64,000 nt of DNA, taken from contig JAQPZY010001675.1 of assembly GCA_029931535.1 (NCBI GenBank), positions 2,175,001 to 2,239,000 of the forward strand, given 5' to 3'. This stretch comes from Margaritifera margaritifera. Its lineage: Eukaryota > Mollusca > Bivalvia > Unionida > Margaritiferidae. The translations under genes were made by a program, and so were the position numbers. Shown piece by piece: positions 54,879 to 64,000 of this stretch (position 1 is its first letter; each line of letters begins with the position of its first letter). Under the pieces are notes generated by a model. The model did not search any database. It was given only the letters and a program-made list of their open reading frames with translations, and was not told where the DNA came from.

Positions 54879-57800
54879 ACACAACCACCACCAACATTAC
54901 CAATAGTATTGTTTGATCAACTCAAAATGAATGTTATTTCCATATCGCAGATTGTGATTCCATTGTGAAATTAAAACTCTATTATAATAATTCTCTGCTT
55001 CTCATCAATCCATATGAAGACATTCTTTGTAATTTAGAAACACCTGAAAAAGACGATTATTTCCGCATAATGTTTCGAAGAGTATTATAGTTAACCCTTC
55101 CAAGTCCCCAGACCATGAAGTGTGATACCAGCTTCCGGCTACTTTGATATAAATGGGATGTAAAAATTAATATATAACAGGCCTTGTTATTTTTGTATTA
55201 TTATTATTTTATGTTTTTAATTTTTTATTTATTTTTTTCATTTTTTGGGAGGGTGGATGGCGACATGGTAATGACACGAACGGAGAAAATGCTTTGAATT
55301 GTTGAGATTTAAACAAAAGCAAACCACCTGCCAGATTTGTGACGGTCACCTAGATTATGCGTGACATTTGTCACGGTCATGTAAGTGTTTTAATACCGTT
55401 TGGAAGAGATAACTTTACGCAATAACGAAATCAGTCGACGAAAGAACGGACAAGGCAATACTTCGTATTCATTTGGAATAGAAATCTTTAGATACAATTA
55501 GAGGCGTATATTCACAATTGCATGAGCCACAAGACCCCGCATGTTAGTTTGATACGTTCAGTACAGGCGCAAATAATTCAAAACATTAATAAAATATGTA
55601 CTGATGTTACATGCTTAAGACCCACAAGGTCTGCAAAATATCATGATTATTCTCACTTGTGTTTATGATATTACAGATGTAACTATCACACTTACACATT
55701 GTGGATCAAAATAAGTATATTGGTTTCCCTTGTAGAAGTGTAGACAACAAAGAGTATTAATTTAAGATCGAATCCATTGGATAAAATCTTCACAAAATCA
55801 GAAGTGGTTAAGTCATCTCATTCAATAGTACTCTTCAGAAATTAATCCACGATAGAACGCAAAATCGGACATTTCTCCATTTTGTTAGAATACTACGGGA
55901 ACAGCCGGATCAAAACGATTGACTGAAATATTTCGGAGCCTTTTTTCATCAAGCAATGTATCAAGCCTAGAACCACAAAATCTTCCAGATAAAATGCATT
56001 TTATAAGGAGAAATTAGAATTGCATAATGACGATGATTTACGTATTGGGCTTGTGTTTAAAGAATATTTCTGCAGCACGGTGCCAACCACTGATTACACG
56101 CAATTCAGGAGCCTGCAAATGCTGGGTTATGTTAGGATATGTACATAATGGGCTCTGGCAGGACATTTCTTTTCTTCTAAGCATATTCAGAGAGACAGAC
56201 AGACAGATAGATAGAGATTACTACAAACTTTGCTTTAGCGTCATTTTGCCATTTTACGCAATGCAGGAAAGTCATCCCGTACGAGAAGAGGCGAGATTTA
56301 ATATAATAAACCACAACTGTTGCTGTAGAACAAGGGAAACAAATTGAGCGCTCTGATTTATTTATTTATTTGCCACGTTTTTGCTCTCTTTCAGTAATGC
56401 TATTGGAGCTTAAAAACTTGATTCATCTGCCGTTACAGAATGGTCACAAAATAAATCCATCACTAGCGCAGGATTCACCATTTAGCTAATTAGTTCATCG
56501 TGTGTACTGAAATTTAAATCGGAGCTTCCGGATCGCGTGACCAGCACCTGAAAGTTTTGTTCCTATTAATGATTTTTTAACAGTTTCATGCACGTTTCGT
56601 AGCTTTTGATCGATTATAATTTCTACTGTTGAATATCAACACCGCTCATTACATTTCAAGTAGAAGAGTTCTTCGTTTTCTGGTCGTAAATTATGCTTGA
56701 ACCTTGACAATACAGCAAAAGATGGTAAATAATTACCAAATTGCTACCAACAGCCAACATGAACAATACAATTGATTCTTGGGACCACTGAGATAGTACA
56801 ACAAATACCATGACGTCTGTTGTAAGTTAACATTTGTTTCCAATTTTCCAGAGTTTGTAAACGCCTGGTGTCTAGTTACTATCATACATAAAGTCATTGG
56901 GAAGTGACTATCAAGTGATCATGCTTTGGCCTGGATGAGAATTATTCAGTAACCTAACACAGTCCAAGCCAATATCACTCGAGCAAGAAAACAAACTTCA
57001 TCTTTAAAATGATCGTGATGTTGAAGATTAATCCCGAACTTTTAAATTAATAATTATAATAACTGAACTTAAAGCAGTAGCAATAACTATAATCAGCTAC
57101 CGAAATTATTTTTATCATCTTAATTTTAATCGATTTAATAATAATAATAATAATAATAATAAATAGTAGTAGTAGTAGTACCAGTAATATCATCGAGCAC
57201 GATGAACTTCCGACTGTTACCATAATCGACAAAAAATCAGAAATCTTATATTCATGATATTTCTTGACAAATTAATTAGTCACAAAAGTACAATATCTAA
57301 AGAAATTGTGTGAGCTTCTTAGTTACAATTTGTATTATATCATTCCCATTTATCACCTTTTGTCGGCATATCAGCAGATCTGTTTCAGAAATTGCATGGT
57401 CACAAGAGGCTAAAGTTCCGAGAAATCAGGATTTCATCGCCATAAATCTGCTTGCTGTCAGAAGAGAGTTCAGAAGCGTTATTAATGGACGCTCTTTACG
57501 AACTCTGTGGAGTTTTCATTACTTTAAATCAGAGCGCACCGGCACCTTGCACGCTAAAGTCCAATTTCCTTTGGGTTAGAGGCTTGTGGACACGATAGAG
57601 TTTAATCAGTGGACTTCTAGATCTAAATTGTGAAGTCTGAGCGAATCTGTTTATCGCGATTTAACCTCTAATTGGATATCGTTTGTTATCCACGTAACAC
57701 TGTTCTTACTGGTAGGACTTTCAAATATAAAAAAATACTTCAACTATATTGCACTGATGTAACTTTTAAGTAAAAAAAAACAAACGAATTTGCTTTTCTT

Positions 57801-58283
57801 TTAAAGTTCTTCTTCGAATTTACTTTACAAAATAAACAGTCCCTTTAAAAAAGCACATCAATTCTAGGATGAGTGTACTAAGAGGTTATGAACACTAAAT
57901 ATCATTCTCATTATGTACGTTAATTGGTATTTTCTATTTTAATTAGTTTCGAAACCATTGTCTTTTATTTTGTGTTTATATTAAATTTCATATGTTAAAA
58001 GTTAACATAAAAAGAGAATTAAGATCCCCTTGATGCAATAGATAGCTTCAGTGGCAAGGAACTGGCGAGGTCCATTCCTTTTGATCAAATGGCACTATCA
58101 CCAGACCGAATTTTGTGGCTGATTCAGTGTACTTTACCTTCACATTTCTCGGAAAATAAATTCATTGGATGCATTTACGTGATGTTTGATATAAATACCT
58201 TTGATAAGGAAAGCTTATTGCTACAGCTTTGTTATCAGGCAAATCTGGTAATTACTTACAGAATCAAGAAGTTATGTAGCATG
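54879..58283. other. 3.4 kb without recognised features
   Basis: A short GACA/GATA tract at about 56189-56213 and (AAT)n/(TAG)n at 57137-57182. Frames at 56027-56347 and 57310-57579 have no recognisable domain. Confidence 0.5.
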
Positions 58284-58328
58284 TAAGTGAGATGGCGCCA
58301 GGTTTTTTTTGGTTCATCCCCGAGAGAG
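58284..58328 (+). repeat. Short dispersed repeat with B-box-like sequence, copy 2
   Basis: It shares taagtgagatggcgcca and the following T-rich stretch with 23903-23950. Its B-box is weaker (ggttcatccc). Confidence 0.45.
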
Positions 58329-59098
58329 GTTTGGAAAACTAAACGTTCGTTCACAGCAAACCACCGTCGATGAAACTAATTTGGGAACAAACTTGTGACA
58401 TTTACTCTTACAAATAGGATTTTTTTTCTGTGGTGGAAAAGTCGAACAGATATGGAAGCACTGTGAATGCGTAACAATGTGGCTTCAATGAGTCGTTGGG
58501 ATGCTAATATAACGGGGTAAATATCAATTTGCGAATTTTGCCTTCCACCAAGATGGTACAGAAATATGTTTGCAATCGTTACGGATTCACATTTGTTTAT
58601 GTAATCTATTTATGTGTTACAACCTAGCATTTCGTTTGAAAAGAAATGAAAACATTAATCAATGAATTGTTTCACAACAATACTAATATGAGATTTTAAT
58701 GATCCCAATTTTAGAATGTAGGTCAAATGGATTTTAATCAAGTATCCTTGCATATTCATACCGATGTTCATTAACAGTTGGACTTCATCTTGTTAAACAA
58801 ACTGAACTGAACGGGCACAAAAATATGTTATCAGCTCATCCGGGATATCTTCTTTTGGAAAGCCATGGGTGATGACACCGAGTTTAGTTAAGATCTTTAT
58901 TTCTGTATTGCACCCAGGATTTATATTACTAGTATATCCACGTAGAAGGCGGTTCGAAAAATAGAAGACAAACGATGACTTGTGTGGAACTCCATAAACA
59001 TCGATTGATTGGTGATTGTATCGATTAACAATACCCATTGCCTGGTCAAATAACACAAGATATTGAAACAACATCAAGATTATTTCTCTTGATAGTTA
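58329..59098. other. Unassigned spacer, one doubtful ORF
   Basis: A minus-strand frame at 58793-59077 (94 aa, ending 'GFPKEDIPDELITYFCARSV') has protein-like composition but no family I know. Confidence 0.35.
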
Positions 59099-59325
59099 AA
59101 GCTGGTGCTGTAAGAGACAGTCACCATATGGTAGGTGAAAAAATAAATAAAAGAGTCATGACCAGTTTATCGTGAGAGAGCAAACCTACACAGGACATTG
59201 AAAACCTCGGGATTTGTTCCCTCAACGGTTGACCATATCCTTGGTTAGCTGGTACTATGAGAGAAAATCATTTTTTGGTAGTGAAAGATATTCAAGGAGT
59301 CAGTTATCGCGATGAGATAAACCTT
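59099..59325. repeat. Dispersed repeat, copies 2 and 3 in tandem
   Basis: Copies at 59099-59186 and 59242-59325 share 'gctgg-actgtaagagac', 'tggtagg-gaaa', 'gagtca' and 'ttatcg-ga' with each other and with 2837-2916. Confidence 0.6.
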
Positions 59326-59539
59326 ATTGCTGTTGTTTCAAAACAACAACAATGTTGACAAGGCAACACATTGTTCATCAAGTTTTCGTGCTGAGTTTTC
59401 TTGGTTTTTTAATGATTGGGTACTAACACTATATATGTTGAACAAATTCAAGTAACAATTAGAATTCATTTTTTTAAAAAGTCAACCTCAACTAAAAGAA
59501 TGAGCATAAGGAAATGAGGCAAGTCCGTAGTTTTTATAC

Positions 59540-60665
59540 TCCGACCATAAAGCGGCGCGTATTATGCTGTGATGTCCGTCCGTCAGTCCTTCTGTTTGCT
59601 ACAAATTTCGATTACACACAATAACTAGAATTGTCAACCATCTACAGTTACCAAACTTTGTGGATGGCTTGCACTTGCGGTAATGAAGAACCCTATCGAC
59701 TTCGGGGTCAAAAATCAAGATCACTGTGACTGAATAAAGAAAAATTACTTCCGCACAATAACTCAAGGCTTCCACCATGTACAGATACCAAGCTACGTGG
59801 ATGACTTGCCCTTAGGGTAAGGAAGAACCCAGTTGATCTTCAGGTCAAAAGATTAAAGGTCAAGGTCACTGTGACTGAAAGAATACCAATAACTCGAATC
59901 CTACACCACTTACAGTTACCAAACGTTGTAGATGGCTTGAATTTGGCGCCAGTTTATTTTTGGGTCAAAACATCAAAGGTGAGGATTACTGTGACTAAGA
60001 GAATACAAATGGTTTCCGCAGAATAACGTTAGTTCTACATCACATATTTGGACCAAAGTTTATGGATGGCTTGCACTTGGAGAAGGAAGAACCCTTTCGT
60101 TTGGAGCGTCAAAGGTCAAAGTTAGTGAGACAGAGAGAAGAGAAATGGTTTTACACAAAAGTTTCAGTTACCGACACGTACCTTCTCCAAAGTTTGTGAA
60201 TGCATTAAACATTAGGAAATAAAGAAGCCTACTGAGTTTGGGATCAAATGTCGAAGGTCTAGGTTACTGTGACTGGAAGAAGAAAATTGTTTGTTTGCAT
60301 AATAACTTTAGTTCTAGAACACGTACCTTGACCAAAGTTTTATTGGAGGGATAGCACTTAATGACTGGAAGAGGACAATTGATTTTAGGGTCAAAAGATT
60401 AAAGGTCAGTGTCATTGTGGCTAAAAAGAAAATGTTTTTTACAGAATAACTTTTATTTTAGACTAAGTTCCTTGTCCAAGCTTTGTGGATGGCTTACACA
60501 TAGGGAAATAAAGAAATTTATAGATTCTGGGGTATCCATTTCAGTGGTCACGGTCATGGTAAGTCTAGTAGGAGCATAATGGTTTCTGCACATTAAGTTT
60601 AGTTCACGATCGCATACCTTGACCAAAAGTCGAGGTCACTGATTCCCGTTGGTCAATAACCTAAA
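59540..60665. repeat. Mollusc-type interspersed repeat with about 140-180-bp internal period
   Basis: It opens with 'atgctgtgatgtccgtccgt' followed by 'cagtccttctg'. Then 6-7 diverged blocks follow, each with 'aataac', 'accaaagtttgtggatggct', 'tgcactt', 'gaagaaccc', 'ggggtcaaa' and 'aaggtcaaggtcactgtgact'. The 'gtccgtccgtc' head and 'ggtcaaggtcactgtgact' blocks are, from memory, typical of a repeat widespread in bivalves and other molluscs. It encodes nothing visible. Confidence 0.75.
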
Positions 60666-61320
60666 GAGTCAACGATACCCCCCTACTGGTGCCTACATAG
60701 AGGACTATTAAACATGAGATAAGCGTATACTGTGCCGTTCTTTATCTATATTTCCATCAATAAAATGTTTTCTTATGTTAACGCTATGATCCATACCAAG
60801 ACACTATTATATACAATTTGGAAAAATCTGCATATTATCCACTTTATATTTTGCGATTACCAAATACAAACGTTCCCTAAAATGGCACGATTTGTAAGCG
60901 CTTTGACCGAATAATTTCTGAGATATTATCACAATTTAGCAAAATAGACTTATTGCAAATTCGTTTTTTATTTTTCTTTCTTTTTTTTTGTTGTTGTTGG
61001 TTTGTATTAATTTTTTTTAGAATGCAAAGAATTGTAAATTATTATATAATTCTGATTACAAAAGGAACGAATAATAAAGCTAATTTATTCTTGAAATATG
61101 CTGCTACTCCTATCACTGTTGTAATGCTACACAGCGTTTAATATGACGGTTGTATTACTAATACTAAGATTGCTATCCCTAAATAGTTTAAATACTTCTG
61201 ATTCTTATACTTTTACCGTAACTGCTATCAGTATTACTATTATTATTACTACTATTGATGGTTCTTCTATCTCATCCTCTTCGTTTTCGCCTTCTCCTCG
61301 TCTTTCTACTTCTTCTGCTA
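60666..61320. other. Unassigned spacer
   Basis: I see nothing definable. Confidence 0.5.
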
Positions 61321-61321
61321 C

Positions 61322-61380
<59 letters not shown>

Positions 61381-61381
61381 T
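61321..61381. repeat. (AAT)n microsatellite
   Basis: About 20 AAT units followed by ATC units. Confidence 0.97.
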
Positions 61382-61601
61382 CATCATCACTACTATACCC
61401 TCCTCGTTTAGGCATGAGCACTGACCAGCATTATTAGTAGAGCCTTTCTGGGACACTGTGTTTAACCTGCTTCACTTATTTGTCTGCTGAATTGAACACA
61501 CAAAAAGGCATGATGATTCTTGCATTGGGTGAAAGAATTTATGAATTAAAAAAATAAATCGATAACACAAAAAGGCGTTTGAAGAAAAAATAAACATATC
61601 C

Positions 61602-62300
61602 TTGGATATTTACAGCTTTACGATTGCATCGCTCCAAGTCAGGAGTATCCAGATGGTATTGCTACTGAAGTACATAGAAACTATATATTCTGGAAAGTAT
61701 AATGTTGTCGATCCTTATGAAAGGTTCTTATATCTAGATCTGTTTAAGTCTGAAATAACACCTCAAATATTGCTTGCTACGTATGGATTTAACTATACTC
61801 CATCAAGTTTTGCGAAACACAAGTTTCGCACAATATATATTTCACAGCAATATGTCATTCAAGAAAAAAAAAAAAAAGAAATCATTCTTGTATACAATTT
61901 GTATCAACGTGTGCGTTGAATGTTTGCATAGCACTGGCTTATGTATTGGATTAGCAACAAACAAAAAACATGTTGCTTACACAATAGACCTTAAAAAGGA
62001 ATCCAATCGTCACAATATGAAAATATCCCGTACATATTATCTAGAATAGAACAGTGTTTTAACCATATTTTTAAAAGATCCTGAATTTCCTAGATTAAGT
62101 GTAATAATTCCTGGTAGAGTATACAACTTTGTTACTCATAAAAAGAATGGCAGCAGCATGCGTAATTATTGGAGCAGCAATACCTAATGGTCTAGTATTT
62201 ATATTTTATCCTAAAGGATTTGATGAAGACTCATTTAGGCATGGTAAAGTCTCAAAGAATTACAAAGAAAAACTGCAGAGTTCAACGAAAACATAAAAAG
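61602..62300 (+). pseudogene. Coding fossil of unknown element, several frames
   Basis: First frame: 'MVLLLKYIETIYSGKYNVVD', 'PYERFLYLDLFKSEITPQIL', 'LATYGFNYTPSSFAKHKF'. A poly-A run at about 61865 shifts the frame to 'GLCIGLATNKKHVAYTIDLK'. This passes one TAG at 62047-62049 and continues 'TIFLKDPEFPRLSVIIPGRV' and 'YNFVTHKKNGSSMRNYW'. A further shift near 62170 gives 'NGLVFIFYPKGFDEDSFRHG'. The composition is clearly protein-like in each piece. I recognise no family. Confidence 0.45.
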
Positions 62301-63150
62301 ACACTTGACTACATGAATTAAAAAGTAAGAGAACTCTGTTTGCTTACTAAATATTAAACAAGCTGAATGAAGCTGTTGATCTATGTGCACCTACTCATCC
62401 GGATGTCAACCAGAAAATAAAGTAAAACTTGAAAACCAAGACAACCCAAATTTAATGATTCTTATCTACCTTCTAATAGGTAAATTACGAGTATATTCAT
62501 TGCACTAGTGGTGGATGTTAGTGCGGATTTTATTTGCAAGTTTTTCTAGGTAATAAATAATAAAGATCGAACAGCTTTAATTGCTAGATAAACGGCAACG
62601 TACTGCAAATACAGAACTTCTCATAAGTCGGAAATGATACTACAGTGAGTTAAATACTTTCGTCCAACACATAATTGTATATCTAGCAATATTAAACCTG
62701 AAGAAACTTTACAGATAGCAATACCAAAGCTAAGCCCAAAATATATTGATTGTACCAGGTATTTTCTTAGTGTCGTTTTATAGCTCTCCACCATCAATTA
62801 CTCCGTGGTTATCATCAATTATAGTCTCAGCTTCTCCTACCTGTTCATCAAAAAGAGCTCACTCGACGGACTCCATGAAAAAGAAATCTATATAAAAATT
62901 CCAGTTCACAACAGAAATATTATACTGTCGATATGGGTGCAAAGGATATATTTCGTTCTTCGTTCTAACCAATATTTCTGTGGAACTAAAAATTGACGTC
63001 CTATGTTCAATAAACGACAAGAATAAAGCAACATTGTTTTAACAACCTCTAAATGTTCTTGAATAAAGTGAAAAAAGCAAAAGCTCCAAATGGTAACAAC
63101 GAAGAAAGTATAGATTACAAATGTTTCAAGCACAACTCAAAAGTTAAATT
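62301..63150. other. Interior of the unknown fossil region
   Basis: Only scattered short protein-like frames. Nothing I can delimit. Confidence 0.35.
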
Positions 63151-63279
63151 CACTCCTAGAAACAATTACAGGGGTCAATATTACCAACTGCAACTGAAAT
63201 TGTTAGGATTCATTATATATCTCGAATAGATTTATAACAAACAGCAAAATATTTAAATACTAACTATTTTACTTTCTTT

Positions 63280-63990
63280 GCCCGTTAAAAATATTTTTGA
63301 TGGTGACTTTGTTTCATACTATGTTAATGGATTTACAAGCAAATACAGAAGTAAACTACAAACATATTAAATATTAGCATAAAACGTAAAGATGAAAAAG
63401 TAATCAAATTGCACTGTGTGCCTGTAACCTGTGTGTTTCACTTCACTATTATAAACTTAAGTGACCCTGTTAAAGGAACTGATGCAGCTAATATAAATTT
63501 TGTACAAAGTGAGTAGATGCTTAAATACATAAGACACTGGATGATAATAATTTGAGAGATACTAAGACGGACCAAGAAATTAAAAAGCTAATGAATGATT
63601 TTAGCACAAAAGTTACAAACTCGAACAAAAAGAAAACTGCTAACACTAATACTCTGTCCGAGATGCAAGAGCACAATAGTTAGATAGGGATAACCAAAAA
63701 GATAGATGGCGTCAAAAACAAAACAAATATTAATGAAAGTACGATTAAATCTATTCATGCAATTTATGATTTATATATTGCAGACTTGAGTTACAAGAAC
63801 AAAACGATAACATACGTTATATTTACAACATTTTGCACAACGTTACACACTGAGGTTGAACAATCTAAACCAGAATATGTTAATCCAAAAGTGGTGAGGA
63901 ATATCGACGAAAGGCAGTATTGACGAAATAGATAAAAGGATGAAACGTTTGAGATAGGATTTACAAAACTTTACAACAAAACAGATGCAT
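63280..63990 (+). pseudogene. Coding fossil with NLSDP motif, runs to window end
   Basis: Pieces in order: 'KNIFDGDFVSYYVNGFTSKY' at about 63290. 'VPVTCVFHFTIINLSDPVKG' with 'TDAANINFVQ' at about 63418-63513. 'DDNNLRDTKTDQEIKKLMND' and 'SNKKKTANTNTLSEMQEHNS' at about 63540-63680. 'NLSDPVKGTDAAN--FVQ' fits the 'NL-DP---DA-(N/T)--YV' motif of fibre-like structural proteins. 'EIKKLMNDF--KVTN-NKKKT' looks coiled-coil. Several frameshifts. Possibly the same family as 46.2-48.3 kb. It continues beyond the window. Confidence 0.45.
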
Positions 63991-64000
63991 TCAAAATTGA

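Overview
The window reads as intergenic, repeat-rich DNA from an invertebrate animal, most likely a mollusc and plausibly an octopus-like cephalopod. I see no host gene with convincing exons, no rRNA, no tRNA and no bacterial-style operon. The animal and mollusc call is an inference from several things together: low G+C; long (ACAT)n, (TA)n, (GA)n and (ATT)n microsatellites; Polinton/Maverick, Ty3/gypsy, hAT-like, Crypton-like and LINE remnants; and at 59.5-60.7 kb a tandem 'ggtcaaggtcactgtgact' repeat of a type I associate with bivalve and other mollusc genomes. Every recognisable coding stretch is a broken mobile-element gene.

Layout. 0-5.8 kb: microsatellites, three minisatellites of 41-56 bp period, and two copies of a hammerhead-like motif beside simple repeats. 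5.8-9.7 kb: a decayed Polinton fragment (A) with a protein-primed family B DNA polymerase that has lost its palm domain. 10.3-12.05 kb: two large tandem arrays (about 21 bp and exactly 30 bp). 13.0-14.1 kb: a minus-strand Ty3/gypsy RT-RNase H fossil. 14.2-25.7 kb: microsatellites, several minisatellites, and at 22.3-22.7 kb the N-terminal half of a DUF3504/Crypton-type tyrosine recombinase. 26.96-27.19 kb: a 231-bp non-autonomous hAT element with a perfect 8-bp target duplication.

29.80-36.01 kb is the most informative locus. It is a second, nearly bounded Polinton (B), about 6.2 kb between diverged terminal inverted repeats of about 110 bp that begin AGT. Inside are broken remains of the polymerase N-terminus, a capsid-like protein, a zinc-motif protein and an adenain-like cysteine protease. 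It is far shorter than a complete Polinton (usually 15-20 kb), so it is an internally deleted, dead copy.

36.5-45.3 kb: minisatellites, a palindromic MITE, a LINE 3'-end remnant, a foldback element, a second hAT-like element and the C-terminal half of a Crypton-type recombinase. 45.8-48.4 kb and 61.6-64.0 kb hold unrecognised, frame-broken coding fossils. Both contain an 'NL-x-(D/E)-P' motif like that of fibre-type structural proteins, and they may be pieces of one undescribed element family. 50.1-51.35 kb: a 32-bp array with higher-order structure. The remainder is AT-rich DNA in which I see nothing definable.

The genes do not work together as a pathway. They record repeated invasion by several transposon classes, followed by decay and tandem-repeat expansion.
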